Assembly (NCBI RefSeq): GCF_030127105.1
Contig: NZ_CP126161.1
Location: forward strand, 186,001 to 250,000
Source of the DNA: Haloarcula pelagica
GTDB lineage: Archaea; Halobacteriota; Halobacteria; Halobacteriales; Haloarculaceae
DNA: 64,000 nt
Reading direction: 5' to 3'
The notes under the pieces are model-generated. The model was not told where the DNA came from, did no database searches, and was given only the letters and a program-made list of their open reading frames with translations. Below are positions 34,711 to 44,183 of the stretch, piece by piece (position 1 is the first letter of the stretch; each line of letters starts with the position of its first letter). The translations under genes were made by a program, and so were the position numbers.

Positions 34711-35391
34711 ATGCCGATGAAAGGTTCGGGCACGGCGACGAGTTGGGAAGTGACGAACCGCTGGGACCGCGGCGCGAGCTGGCTCGCGTACCCACACGAG
34801 GACATGCAACGGGCGAGTCACGTCCTCAAGACCGAGGCCGGCGTCTTCGTCGTCGACCCGGTCGACGCCGACGGCATCGACGACCTGTTCGCCGAGTACG
34901 GCGAGGTGGCCGGGACGGTGCTCCTGCTCGACCGCCACAAGCGCGACACCGACACCGTCGCGAACCGTCACGATGTCCCCGTCTATGTCCCCGAATGGAT
35001 GTCCGGCGTCGAGAGCGACCTCGACGCGCCCGTCGAGCGCATCCACAGACAGCTCCCCGGGACCGACTACGGCGTCCACAAGCTCCGGAACAACCCCTTC
35101 TGGAAGGAGGCGGCCCTCTACGGCGACGATGACGACACGCTCGTCGTTCCCGAGTCCGTCGGGACGGCGTCGTTCTTCCTGGCAGAGGGCGAACGCCTGG
35201 GCGTCCACCCGATGTTGCGGCTGTTCCCGCCGAAGAAGCTCACACGGCTCGAACCCGAGCGGATCCTGGTCGGCCACGGGCACGGCATCATGACCGACGC
35301 CACCGAGGCGCTGGCCTACGCGATCCGCGGGTCCCGGAGCCGGACGCCGAGCCTCTACGCCAAGACAGTCAGATCGTTCGTCTTCGGGTGA
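34711..35391 (+). CDS. MBL-fold-like protein with degenerate metal motif
   Basis: 226 aa from ATG 34711, with a TTAATAC box about 27 nt upstream. The order of elements resembles metallo-beta-lactamase-fold hydrolases (GVFVVDPVDADGID; VLLLDRHKRDTDTV in the place of HxHxDH; RILVGHGHGIM near the C-terminus). Most of the first zinc motif is replaced (DRHKRD), so activity is doubtful. Assignment to this fold is tentative. Confidence 0.55.
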   Translation: MPMKGSGTATSWEVTNRWDRGASWLAYPHEDMQRASHVLKTEAGVFVVDPVDADGIDDLFAEYGEVAGTVLLLDRHKRDTDTVANRHDVPVYVPEWMSGVESDLDAPVERIHRQLPGTDYGVHKLRNNPFWKEAALYGDDDDTLVVPESVGTASFFLAEGERLGVHPMLRLFPPKKLTRLEPERILVGHGHGIMTDATEALAYAIRGSRSRTPSLYAKTVRSFVFG

Positions 35392-35442
35392 GCGAGGTCG
35401 GGGTGGCGACGGGGTTTTAGTCGTGCCACGCGAAGGGTACCC

Positions 35443-35853
35443 GTGGTATACGTCACTCGCGGTCTGGTCGAGACGCTGTTACGGATGGCGAGCGACGCGG
35501 AACCCGACTCCGTGACGATCTCACTGGCCGTCACGAAAGCCAGCGACCTCCCCGACGTGGATCTCCCGCCGGAGACACCGGTCTTCACGGACTTCTATCT
35601 CCCCTCTGCGGGCAGTTCGGTGAACGCGGTGTTCGGGATGGACCTGGGGACGCCGGCCGGGCAGACCCACGGTCGGTTCATCTCGCACCCGACGGGCCGG
35701 ATGGGAGTCGACGTGACCGACGACCTCCACGAGGTCATCTTCGTGGCAATCCCGCCGTGGGAGGAGGACTGTTTCCGTGCGTTCGACCGCTCGGACCGCG
35801 AGCAGACCGTCGAGATTCTCGACGTTGAGCCCCCGGAACGGTATCCGGCCTAA
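35443..35853 (+). CDS. JAMM/MPN-like protein with degenerate catalytic motif
   Basis: 136 aa from a GTG at 35443, 23-28 nt after a TTTTAG box, so leaderless. The layout parallels the haloarchaeal JAMM desampylases: helix LVETLLRMASDAEPDSV, strand FTDFYLPSAGSSVNAVF, then GRFISHPTGRMGVDVTDD and a C-terminal WEEDCFRAFD. The JAMM zinc motif HxHP-x7-S-x2-D would need His80, His82, Ser90 and Asp93. Here they are Ile80, His82, Asp90 and Asp93, and the catalytic Glu near residue 22 is absent. It is likely a non-catalytic MPN-fold protein, perhaps binding small archaeal modifier proteins, which is inference. Confidence 0.55.
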   Translation: MVYVTRGLVETLLRMASDAEPDSVTISLAVTKASDLPDVDLPPETPVFTDFYLPSAGSSVNAVFGMDLGTPAGQTHGRFISHPTGRMGVDVTDDLHEVIFVAIPPWEEDCFRAFDRSDREQTVEILDVEPPERYPA

Positions 35854-36063
35854 CTACTCCAGGTAGCCCAGGTCCCGCAGTTCGTCGGCGATGTCCTGGA
35901 ACTCCGCCTCCGTGAGTTCGCCCTGGCGCTGGTGCTGGACGACGATGCTGCGCAACAGGAACCGGACGAGGTCCGAGGTGCTTGAGAAACTGGTCCCCTC
36001 GATCGTCTCGTCGACGCGGTCGGCGAGGTCTTTCGGGATCGAGACGGTCGTGTAATCGGCCAT
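35854..36063 (-). CDS. Ribbon-helix-helix (CopG-like) DNA-binding protein
   Basis: 69 aa. YTTVSIPKDLADRVDETIEGTSFSSTSDLVRFLLRSI is a standard ribbon-helix-helix core (residues 4-40), followed by an acidic helix. It stands alone without a toxin gene next to it, so it is more likely a transcription regulator than an antitoxin. Stop codons of this gene and the JAMM-like gene abut. Confidence 0.8.
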   Translation of the reverse strand: MADYTTVSIPKDLADRVDETIEGTSFSSTSDLVRFLLRSIVVQHQRQGELTEAEFQDIADELRDLGYLE

Positions 36064-36099
36064 GGTGGAGGGACGACCGCCCCGGCCAAATGCGTTCTG

Positions 36100-36261
36100 T
36101 TACTGTGGCTCGTCGGCTTCAGTGTCGAACTGGCCCATGGCCGCACTGCTTGTCGGCGAGAACATCATCGGCGCCCGGTCGCTCCGGCCGGTGTCGCCGA
36201 ACGTCTGTGTGGTGGTCGGGTACGATTCGTCGTCGGTGGGTGTCGTGATTCGTGTCGTCAT
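36100..36261 (-). CDS. Hypothetical 53-aa protein
   Basis: The ATG at 36261 overlaps the stop of a leaderless 28-codon ORF (ATGA). The product begins MTTRITTPTDDESYPTTT and is Thr/Asp-rich, soluble and acidic, without a recognised family. It ends 36 nt before the ribbon-helix-helix gene and could share its transcript. Coding is supported by the overlap and promoter position only. Confidence 0.4.
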   Translation of the reverse strand: MTTRITTPTDDESYPTTTQTFGDTGRSDRAPMMFSPTSSAAMGQFDTEADEPQ

Positions 36262-36344
36262 CCTGGGGGTCGTGTGGGTCGCATCGCGTGGTCGGTAGTC
36301 GGGTCCTGGCGTGTCGTGATCGGGTGTGCTTTGGGTACAAGCAT
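36258..36344 (-). CDS. Leaderless 28-codon upstream ORF
   Basis: ATG 36344 lies about 30 nt from the TATTATATA box at 36369. The peptide begins MLVPKAHPITTRQDPTTD, and its TGA overlaps the ATG of the 53-aa ORF. Leu CTT and Val GTA occur as codons 2 and 3. A 10-nt direct repeat ATCACGACAC is shared with the downstream ORF. Confidence 0.35.
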   Translation of the reverse strand: MLVPKAHPITTRQDPTTDHAMRPTRPPG

Positions 36345-36368
36345 CGCGTACCACTCCCTTTCGACCCA

Positions 36369-36380
36369 TATATAATAAAA
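36369..36380 (-). promoter_or_regulatory. TATA box upstream of the small ORF pair
   Basis: TTTTATTATATA on the minus strand (also AT-rich on the plus strand), the strongest TATA in the 36064-36427 gap. It is about 30 nt before the ATG at 36344. Confidence 0.55.
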
Positions 36381-36427
36381 GTTCATGACGTATCCTGTGG
36401 ACAGTTCACACGACCCACGTCGACGCC

Positions 36428-37599
36428 TCAGACGACCAGCGACTGCTCGTAGTCGGTGAAGTTCTCGTAGCCATCCTCGGTGACCACGGCGATGTCCTCG
36501 ATGCGGACGCCGCCGACCGCGGGGTCGTACAGTCCCGGTTCGATGGTGACGACGTGGCCCGGGCGCAGTTCCCCGCCGTTTGGCGAGAGCCGCGGGAGTT
36601 CGTGTACGTCCAGGCCGACGCCGTGGCCGGTGCTGTGGATGAAGCCCGTCTCTGTGCGTTCGTCGCTGCGCAGCGTCGGTTCGCCCGCGTCCTCGTAGAC
36701 AGCACAGACCGCGTCGTGGACATCGGTACCCGTCGCGCCGGGTTCCAGCGCGTCGAACGCCGCGGCCTTGGCCCGCTCGGTCAGGTCGTACCACTCGCGG
36801 ATCTCGTCGCTCGGATCGCCCCGCAGGAACGTCCTGGTCATGTCCGCGTGGTACTTCGTCGACTTGTCCCGCGGGAAGATGTCGACGATGATCGGCTCGT
36901 CCGCCGACAGCGGCCCGCTGCCCCGATCGTGGGGGTCGGCGGCGTCGGCGCCACAGGCGACGATCGTCTCGTCCAGCGCACAGCCGTGGCGCAACAGCGT
37001 CACTTCGATCTCCTCTTTGACGGCCTCGCTGGTCAGCGGATCGCCCGCGTGGACCAGCCGTCCGCCCTCGATGTCGGTCGCGGCGATGAGATCCTCGGCG
37101 GCAGCCATCGCCGCCTCGTTGGCCCGCTGGGCTGCCCGGACGTGTTCGATCTCGGCTTCGGTCTTGGTCGCGCGGATCTCGGTGACGACGCTGTCGGTGT
37201 CGGCGGTGACGGTCTTCCCCGATCCCTGAGCCCGTCGGCCGTCCGCAGCGGGAACCGCGGCGGGACGGCGACCGAGCCCACGTCGTAGCTGTCGAGAAAC
37301 GCCGCGAGGACGTGCGAAACGGCGTCGTCGGGCCCGTGCTCGTCGACGAGGCGCTGGTGGTCGAAGTCGACGTACCGCTCGACGGTCTCGGCCCTGGACT
37401 CCCGCTTTGCCCGGCCGAACTCCAGGCTCCGGGGAAAGAGGAGGTGGGTCTCGCCGTCGTACAGCGTCACGAACGGATCGGGCGCGTCGAAACCCGAGAG
37501 GTAGTACTGATCCGACAGCTCCGAGTCGGCGTCGACGAGGTAGCCGTCGGCACCGGTCTCGTCGAGATAGTCGTCCAGTCGGGAGAGATCGGGGTCCAT
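36428..37599 (-). pseudogene. M24-family Xaa-Pro dipeptidase, frameshifted
   Basis: The N-terminal part starts at ATG 37599 (MDPDLSRLDDYLDETGADGY) and reads to ADGLR. The frame is then lost by one missing base near the GGG at 37224-37226. The next frame continues TVTADTDSVVTEIRATKTEAE through the full pita-bread domain: TIVACGADAADPHD, VDIFPRDKSTKYHADMTRTF (metal Asp residues), FIHSTGHGVGLDVHELPR (His) and TIEPGLYDPAVGGVRIED (Glu residues). Adding one base gives 391 codons with stop, the usual family length, and all metal ligands. It could be a sequencing error or a recent inactivating mutation. Intact, it would cleave Xaa-Pro dipeptides. Confidence 0.8.
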
Positions 37600-37640
37600 G
37601 CCCCCGTCTCCGGGCGTCGGCGGCAAAGAGCTACCGCCTC

Positions 37641-38843
37641 TCAACTGAACCGCGCGACGCCGGTTCCCCCGCTGACGTACGCAGCGCCGTCGGCGACTGC
37701 CGGGCCGCTCTCGAAGTACGCGTCGGCGACCCCCCACGTCCCGAGGCGCTCGCCGGTGGCCGGGTCGAGCGTCGCGAACTGGGTTTCCCGACGATCGGTC
37801 GGCACGTAGAGACGGCCGTCACCGACCGCGAGCCCCGTGTTGTAGCTCCCGCTGAGGTCGGGACGCGACCAGCAGACGGTCCCGTCTGCAGCCGCGAGCG
37901 TGTGCAGTTTGCCGCCGGCCAGGACGTAGACGCGACTCCCATCGCTGGTCACCGTCTCCGGTTCCGGTCGGTCCCCCTCGTCTTTCGGCAGCCGGTATGA
38001 CCACTGCCGGCTCCCGTCGGCCGCCGAGAGCGCGTGGACGATCCCGTCCCGGGAGCCCGCGAACACCCGGCCGCCGGCGACGCAGACGTTCGCCTCGATG
38101 CGGTCGCCGGCTTTGTACCGCCAGCGTTGGCTCCCGTCGGCCGTCGAGAGCGCCCGGACGTAGGTGTCGTCGCCGCCGCTGAAGACGGTGCCGTCGGCGA
38201 CGGCGGGCGTCACTTCCGAGGGGAGTCCGGTGGCGTCTCGCCACTCCGTCTCGCCCGTCGTCAGGTCCAGGGCGTACGTGGCGATACCGACCTGGACGTA
38301 CGCTGTCCCGTCGGCGATCACCGGGCGCGCGTCCAGCAGGCGACCGCCCGTCTCCAGTGCGGTCCACAGCGTCTCGCCGCTCGCCGCGTCGAGAGCTCTG
38401 ACATCCTGATCGGCGAAGTAGACGAGCGTCCCGTCGGCGACCGCCGGCGCACCGGGGTACTCCGGGACGCTGGTCTCCCAGCGCACCTCGCCCGAAGCGG
38501 CGTCGAGCGCCCACATGGTCGTGTCCAGATCGCTGACGTAGACCGTCCCGTCGACGACGATCGGCGTGTGGTAGCCGATCGCGGTGTCGAACTCGAAGGT
38601 CCAGTCGCGGGACGGCTCCGGCCCGGGCATCGCGTTCGCCGGCACGGTGCTGGTTCCTCGCCGACCGCCCAGCCGGGTCGTCCACCCCGCGGTCGGCGAG
38701 ACTGTGGGGTCGTACGGGGGACAGGAGCCGACCGACTCGGAACTGTCGTCGTCCGACGACCCGTCACTGGCACAGCCGGCGACACCGGCCAGTCCGGCGG
38801 CACCGAGCGCGCCGAGTACCTCCCGGCGACTGCGGTCGGTCAT
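37641..38843 (-). CDS. PQQ-type beta-propeller lipoprotein (second of pair)
   Basis: 400 aa. Tat lipoprotein signal: SRREVLGALGAAGLAGVAGC, lipobox Cys24. The mature protein consists of about seven repeated blades with the pattern GTVYVSDLDTTMWALDAASG-E-x-W, typical of PQQ-like (YWTD/PQQ_2) propellers that act as surface binding scaffolds rather than dehydrogenases when no PQQ residues are present. The ATG at 38843 overlaps the stop of the upstream paralogue by 4 nt. Confidence 0.85.
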   Translation of the reverse strand: MTDRSRREVLGALGAAGLAGVAGCASDGSSDDDSSESVGSCPPYDPTVSPTAGWTTRLGGRRGTSTVPANAMPGPEPSRDWTFEFDTAIGYHTPIVVDGTVYVSDLDTTMWALDAASGEVRWETSVPEYPGAPAVADGTLVYFADQDVRALDAASGETLWTALETGGRLLDARPVIADGTAYVQVGIATYALDLTTGETEWRDATGLPSEVTPAVADGTVFSGGDDTYVRALSTADGSQRWRYKAGDRIEANVCVAGGRVFAGSRDGIVHALSAADGSRQWSYRLPKDEGDRPEPETVTSDGSRVYVLAGGKLHTLAAADGTVCWSRPDLSGSYNTGLAVGDGRLYVPTDRRETQFATLDPATGERLGTWGVADAYFESGPAVADGAAYVSGGTGVARFS

Positions 38844-40108
38844 GCGAACTTCTGTACCCCCCGAGTGGCGTGTGTCAGGTAGACTCCCTCTGCCGTGACG
38901 GCCAGGTTCGCCATCGGGACGCGGTCGTACGGGTCGGTGAAGTACTTCCCCGAGTCCGCCCAGCTATCGGCGTCGGTCCCCCAGCGGCGCGTCCCGTCGG
39001 CGGGGTCGAACCCCGCTGCCCGGAGGTAGACCGTCCCGTCGGCGACCGCCGGCCGTGCGAGGAACGGGACGCCGTCGAGATCGGTGTCGTTCCGCGGGGT
39101 CGACTCGTTGACGACGCGCCACAGCTCCGTTCCGTCGGCGGGATCGAGCGCGTAGAGGTTCTTCGCGGCCACGTAGACGCGGTCGCCGTCGGTCGCCGGC
39201 GGGCCCGCGGTGTAGTAGCCGGTGACGAACTCCCAGTCGAGTTCGCCCGCTTCGGCGTCGACCGCGGCGATCGTCCCGCCGTACGAGAGGTACAGCGTCC
39301 CGTCGGCGAGAGCGATCCCCCGGGGACCGATGTCGTACCCGGTTTCGGACTGGAGTTCGAGGCGCCACTGCCGCAGCCCGCTGTGATCGAAAGCGGCGAC
39401 GACCGACCGACCGCCGTCGCCGGTGCTGAACGCGGCGTACACACGGTCGCTGTCGACGGCCGGGACCGCCGCGCGGATCGGCTCGCCGTCGCCCAGCAGC
39501 CACTCCAGTGGGTTGCTCCGAGAAGCGGTCCAGCGGGTCGATCCCGACCGGTCGAGACAGCGGAGCGCCCCGCTGGCGTCGGGGACGTAGAGGCGCTCGC
39601 CGAACACTCGGGGCGTCAGTCCGGCGCCGTCGAGCCCGGTCGTCCAGGCGGTCTCGCCGCCCTCGACGGCAAGCAGGCGACCGTCGCCGGTGCCGACGAC
39701 GACCGTCGAACCGATCGCGGTCGGGGCACCGGTGATCCCCTCGGGGACGGTGTGGGTCCACAGCGGTTCGCCGGACTCGGGGTCGATCCCGGCCAGCACG
39801 CTGTCGAGGTCTTCCGAGTCGTAGTAGCCTCTGGCCATCCCGGCGACGTAGACCGCGTCGCCGACGGCTGGCTGGCCGAGGTAGCCGTACAGCGGCGGAT
39901 CGACTGCCTCGCGGTCCAGCGTCCACTGTTCGGTCGGGGCGTCGGGGCCGGCGGGTGCGTGACTGGTGCCGGCGGGGCCGTAGCCGGCCGCCGGCCAGCG
40001 GTCCGTCGGCCGGTCGAACGACCCGGCGTACGCGGAGTCGGTCGAACAGCCAGCGACGGCGGTCGAGAGGGCAGTCGCACCCGCCGCGAGGAACTCACGG
40101 CGGCGCAC
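38840..40108 (-). CDS. PQQ-type beta-propeller lipoprotein (first of pair)
   Basis: 422 aa with a Tat lipoprotein signal MRRREFLAAGATALSTAVAGC and a propeller of repeats such as YVAAKNLYALDPADGTELWR. Paralogue of the next gene in the same operon, presumably arisen by tandem duplication, though the two are clearly diverged. Anchored outside the membrane. Ligand unknown. Confidence 0.85.
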   Translation of the reverse strand: MRRREFLAAGATALSTAVAGCSTDSAYAGSFDRPTDRWPAAGYGPAGTSHAPAGPDAPTEQWTLDREAVDPPLYGYLGQPAVGDAVYVAGMARGYYDSEDLDSVLAGIDPESGEPLWTHTVPEGITGAPTAIGSTVVVGTGDGRLLAVEGGETAWTTGLDGAGLTPRVFGERLYVPDASGALRCLDRSGSTRWTASRSNPLEWLLGDGEPIRAAVPAVDSDRVYAAFSTGDGGRSVVAAFDHSGLRQWRLELQSETGYDIGPRGIALADGTLYLSYGGTIAAVDAEAGELDWEFVTGYYTAGPPATDGDRVYVAAKNLYALDPADGTELWRVVNESTPRNDTDLDGVPFLARPAVADGTVYLRAAGFDPADGTRRWGTDADSWADSGKYFTDPYDRVPMANLAVTAEGVYLTHATRGVQKFA

Positions 40109-40203
40109 GCCCGTTGGTTACGATGGGCGAGTGAAGTGTCTTCTGGGAGACAGCAGGAGCCGCGAGCGGTAGCCTCTTGTCGCCCGGCCGCAACGCCCCC
40201 TGC

Positions 40204-41493
40204 ATGGACGTTACCATCGCCGAATCGACGGTCCACGGGACCGCACAGGCCCCGCCGTCGAAGAGCTACACGCACCGCGCGATCCTGGCCGCCGGCTACG
40301 CCGATGGGGCCGTGGTCACCGATCCCCTCGTCAGCGCCGACACGCGGGCGACGATGCGGGCCGTCACGGCCTACGGTGGCGACACGGACCTCTCGGCGGA
40401 CGAACGGACCCTGACCGTCGAGGGCTTCGACGGTCGCCCCGAGACGCCGAACAACGTCATCGACTGTGCCAACAGCGGGACGACGACCCGTCTCGTCACT
40501 GCGACCGCGGCGCTCCAGGACGACCTGACGGTCCTGACCGGCGACGACTCGCTGCGCTCCCGCCCCCAGGGCGCGCTGCTGGACGCCATCGAGCAGTTGG
40601 GCGGGCGCGCCGAGAGCACGCGCCGGAACGACCAGGCACCGCTGGTCGTCGGCGACGGCATCGCGGGCGGTCACGTCGCCATCCCCGGGGATGTCTCTTC
40701 GCAGTACATCACCGCCCTGCTGATGGCCGGTGCCGTCACCGACGAGGGCATCGACATCGAACTGACGACCGGGCTGAAATCCTCGCCGTACGTCGACATC
40801 ACGCTGGAGGTTCTGGAGGCGTACGGCGTCGACGCCGAGGAGACGGCCGACGGGTACAGCGTCGCGGGCGGCCAGACCTACGCCCCCGCGGGCGGCGAGT
40901 ACCACGTCCCCGGGGACTTCTCCTCGATCAGCTACCTCCTGGCGATGGGTGCGCTGGCGGCCGCGGACGAACTGGTCGTCACCTCGGCGGTCCCCAGCGC
41001 GCAGGGCGACACGGCCATCGTCGACATCCTCGACCGGATGGGCGCCGACCTCGACTGGGACCGCGAGGCCGGCGAGATCGCGGTCCGGAAGAGCGACCTC
41101 ACGGGGATCGAAGTGGGCGTCGAGGACACGCCGGACCTGCTGCCGACGATCGCCACGCTCGGCGCGGCCGCCGACGGCGTCACGCGGATCACCGACGCCG
41201 AACACGTCCGCTACAAGGAGACCGACCGCGTGAGCGCGATGGCCGAGGAACTCACCAAGATGGGCGCCGCCGTCGAGGAGCGCGAGGACGAACTGCTCGT
41301 CTACGGCGAGGACACCGACCTGCACGGTGCGACCGTCGACGGCCGGGCCGACCACCGGATCATCATGTCCCTGGCCGTCGCCGGCCTCGTCGCCGACGGC
41401 GAGACCATCGTCACTGGCGCCGAACACGTCGATGTCTCGTTCCCGAACTTCTTCGACCTCCTGGAATCGCTGGGCGGCGCGGTCGAGCGCTGA
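40204..41493 (+). CDS. aroA: 3-phosphoshikimate 1-carboxyvinyltransferase (EPSP synthase)
   Basis: 429 aa, shikimate pathway. [19 protein letters not shown] (Lys for PEP/S3P), [48 protein letters not shown] and [13 protein letters not shown] are family motifs. ATG 40204 is chosen because [20 protein letters not shown] is the usual N-terminus. aroC lies 1.5 kb downstream on the same strand, separated by a reductase gene. Confidence 0.93.
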   Translation: MDVTIAESTVHGTAQAPPSKSYTHRAILAAGYADGAVVTDPLVSADTRATMRAVTAYGGDTDLSADERTLTVEGFDGRPETPNNVIDCANSGTTTRLVTATAALQDDLTVLTGDDSLRSRPQGALLDAIEQLGGRAESTRRNDQAPLVVGDGIAGGHVAIPGDVSSQYITALLMAGAVTDEGIDIELTTGLKSSPYVDITLEVLEAYGVDAEETADGYSVAGGQTYAPAGGEYHVPGDFSSISYLLAMGALAAADELVVTSAVPSAQGDTAIVDILDRMGADLDWDREAGEIAVRKSDLTGIEVGVEDTPDLLPTIATLGAAADGVTRITDAEHVRYKETDRVSAMAEELTKMGAAVEEREDELLVYGEDTDLHGATVDGRADHRIIMSLAVAGLVADGETIVTGAEHVDVSFPNFFDLLESLGGAVER

Positions 41494-41802
41494 GCCGCGC
41501 GGAGCGACGGGAATCGTGTGACAATCTGGCACGAAGCGTTATGTCGTCCGACTGCCTCCTTTTACGTCGGTCCTTCGCCCGGCGTGACTGGCGACTGGCG
41601 CCGAGAGCCGGCGTACCGATCGTCCGGCACGTTCGGGCAGGACAGCACGAGGTATCGCAATGGCAACGACGACAACTGATCCCGTCGGGGCGTGGCGGCC
41701 ACGTCTCGGACGGACCAGACCGAACAGAACGACCGTACTAGCCGCCGGCCGCCGCCTCGCCGGCGAGGACGGGAGGAGACGACCGGCGACAGGAGCGACC
41801 TG
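41494..41802. other. Intergenic stretch, no convincing gene
   Basis: About 309 bp between aroA and the reductase gene. In-frame codons continue upstream of 41803 to 41692 but with an Arg/Pro-rich, non-conserved translation. I see no RNA gene or clear promoter beyond weak T-rich TCCTTTTAC near 41566. Confidence 0.5.
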
Positions 41803-42855
41803 ATGGCGGAGACGGCACGCTCGGAGGCTCCATCCCGGACCGCGACCGCGACAGCCGAGGACCCGCCGCGCATGCACGCAGTCGTCACCGCGGCGTACGG
41901 CGGCCCCGAGGTACTCAGATTCGCCGAGGTGGCGCGGCCCGTCCCCGACGACGACGAGGTCCTGATCCGCGTCGTCGCGGCGTCCGTCGGCGCGGGCGAC
42001 TGGCACCTCATGCGGGGGTCACCGTTCCTCGTCCGCCTCATCTACGGCGGCTACCGCCGGCCGAAGTTCCCGATACTCGGTGTCGATGTCGCGGGGCGAG
42101 TCGAGTCGGTCGGACGAACCGTCACCGGGTTCCGCCCCGGCGACGAGGTGGTCGCCGACCTCTCCGAGAGCGGGTTCGGCGGGTTCGCGGAGTACGTCTG
42201 TGCGTCGGAGACGGGCGTCGTCTCGAAGCCGTCGACCGTCTCGTTCGAAGCGGCAGCGTCGGCCCCGACCTCGGCCGTCGCCGCGCTCCAGGCGCTCCGC
42301 GACGCGGGCGAACTCCGGGCCGGCGAGCACGTCCTGGTCAACGGGGCATCGGGCGGCGTGGGGACGTTCGCGGTACAGATCGCCAAGCACCTCGGCGCCG
42401 AAGTCACCGGCGTCTGCAGCACCGCGAAGCTGGAGACGGTCCGGTCGGCCGGCGCCGACCACGTCGTCGACTACACCGAAGAGGACGTTACGACCGCCGG
42501 GACCCGGTACGACCTGATCCTCGATACGGCAGGTTCGCACCCGATGCGGGCGTACAGGCGCGTGCTCCGCCCGGACGGTCGGTACGTCATGGTCGGCGGG
42601 CCGACGAGTCGGTTCCTGCAAGCGATGGTCCTCGGACCGCTGCTCTCGGCGACTGGCACGCGGACGTTCCGCGGGTTCACCCTCCAGGTCGACCGCGACG
42701 ACCTCGCGACGGTCATGTCGCTCCTCGAATCCGGCGACATCGTGCCCGTCATCGACAGGCGCTTCCGGCTCCGCAGGGTCCCGGAGGCGATCCGCTACCT
42801 CGAAGCCGGTCGCGCGGAAGGGAAAGTCGTGATCGAGGTCGAACGGGCGTCGTAG
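41803..42855 (+). CDS. Zinc-free MDR family NAD(P)H:quinone-type oxidoreductase
   Basis: 350 aa from ATG 41803; ATG 41872 (MHAVVTAAYGGPEVL) is an equally plausible start at the family N-terminus. Medium-chain reductase: GroES-like domain with GVDVAGRVESVGRTVTGFRPGDEV, cofactor loop LVNGASGGVGTFAVQIAKHLGAEV, and no zinc-ligand cluster. The family reduces quinones or enones with NAD(P)H. Physiological substrate unknown; it is not functionally tied to the flanking aro genes. Confidence 0.8.
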   Translation: MAETARSEAPSRTATATAEDPPRMHAVVTAAYGGPEVLRFAEVARPVPDDDEVLIRVVAASVGAGDWHLMRGSPFLVRLIYGGYRRPKFPILGVDVAGRVESVGRTVTGFRPGDEVVADLSESGFGGFAEYVCASETGVVSKPSTVSFEAAASAPTSAVAALQALRDAGELRAGEHVLVNGASGGVGTFAVQIAKHLGAEVTGVCSTAKLETVRSAGADHVVDYTEEDVTTAGTRYDLILDTAGSHPMRAYRRVLRPDGRYVMVGGPTSRFLQAMVLGPLLSATGTRTFRGFTLQVDRDDLATVMSLLESGDIVPVIDRRFRLRRVPEAIRYLEAGRAEGKVVIEVERAS

Positions 42856-42982
42856 CAGAACGCCGTCGGCAGGAGCCGGGCCGGTTCGAGCGGCCGTCGC
42901 GACTCCCGTTGGTCCCCGAGCGAGTCCACCGTCACGCCTGCATCTACAAGGTTCAAATGCCCCCGCCCCCGAAACGTTCGTA

Positions 42983-44182
42983 ATGAACGGCAACGAGTTC
43001 GGTCGTCTCTTCCGCATGACGACCTACGGCGAATCACACGGGGAGGCGATGGGGTGTGTCGTCTCCGGTGTCCCCGCGGGGGTCGAACTCTCGGAGGAGG
43101 ACATCCAGACCGATCTGGACCGGCGCAAGCCCGGCCAGTCGATGATCACGACCTCGCGCGGCGAGCCGGACAAGGTCGCGATCAACTCCGGCATCCAGGA
43201 CGGCTACACCACCGGCACGCCCGTCGGCATGGTCATCCAGAACAAGGACGCCCGCTCGGGCAAGTACGAGCCGTTCATCACGGCGCCCCGGCCCTCCCAC
43301 GGCGACTACACCTACTCGGCGAAGTTCGGGACGCGCAACTGGGGCGGCGGCGGCCGCTCGTCGGCCCGCGAGACGGTCAACTGGGTCGCCGCCGGCGGCG
43401 TCGCGAAGCAGGTCCTCGAACAGTCCGACTACGACGTACAGATCAAGGCCCACGTCTGCCAGATCGGCGACGTGGAGGCCGGCCCGGTCACCTTCGAGGA
43501 CATGCTCGAACACAGCGAGGAGAACGAGGTCCGCTGTGCCGACCCCGAGGCCGCCGAGGAGATGCGCGAGCTGGCCGACCGGCACCAGAAAGAGGGCGAC
43601 TCGATCGGCGGAGCCATCTACTTCGAGTGTCGCGGCGTCCCGCCGGGACTGGGCGCCCCGCGGTTCGACAGCTTCCCTTCCCGGCTCGCCCAGGCGATGT
43701 ACTCCATCCCCGCTGTCAACGACTTCGAGTACGGTATCGGCCGCGAGGCCCGCACGACGAGCGGCAGCGACTACAACGAGGACTGGGAGTTCGACGCCGA
43801 AGACAATCCCGTGCCGGAGGGCAACGACCACGGCGGCATCCAGGGCGGGATCACCACCGGCCAACCCATCTACGGCGAGGTGACCTGGCACCCGCCGGTC
43901 TCGATCCCGAAGACCCAGACCACCGTCGACTGGGAGACCGGCGAGGAGAAGGAGATCACCGTCACGGGCCGCCACGACCCCGTCCTGCCGCCGCGTGCGG
44001 TCCCCGTCGTCGAGGCGATGCTGTCCTGTACGGTACTGGACTTCATGCTACTCGGTGGCCGCATCAACCCCGACCGACTCGACGGCCAGCCGGGCCAGTA
44101 CGATACCGACTACCACCCGTCCAGCCCACAGAACGACCCCGACGACGCAGACACCCACGCGACCACCGTCGACGAGGACTGA
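42983..44182 (+). CDS. aroC: Chorismate synthase
   Basis: 399 aa, last step of chorismate formation, FMN-dependent. TYGESHGEAMGCVVSGVPAGV, RRKPGQS-type motif (LDRRKPGQSMITT), GRSSARETVNWVAAGGVAKQ and GRHDPVLPPRAVPVVEAM are complete. An acidic C-terminal tail follows. 1 bp before the downstream UDG gene. Confidence 0.93.
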   Translation: MNGNEFGRLFRMTTYGESHGEAMGCVVSGVPAGVELSEEDIQTDLDRRKPGQSMITTSRGEPDKVAINSGIQDGYTTGTPVGMVIQNKDARSGKYEPFITAPRPSHGDYTYSAKFGTRNWGGGGRSSARETVNWVAAGGVAKQVLEQSDYDVQIKAHVCQIGDVEAGPVTFEDMLEHSEENEVRCADPEAAEEMRELADRHQKEGDSIGGAIYFECRGVPPGLGAPRFDSFPSRLAQAMYSIPAVNDFEYGIGREARTTSGSDYNEDWEFDAEDNPVPEGNDHGGIQGGITTGQPIYGEVTWHPPVSIPKTQTTVDWETGEEKEITVTGRHDPVLPPRAVPVVEAMLSCTVLDFMLLGGRINPDRLDGQPGQYDTDYHPSSPQNDPDDADTHATTVDED

Positions 44183-44183
44183 C

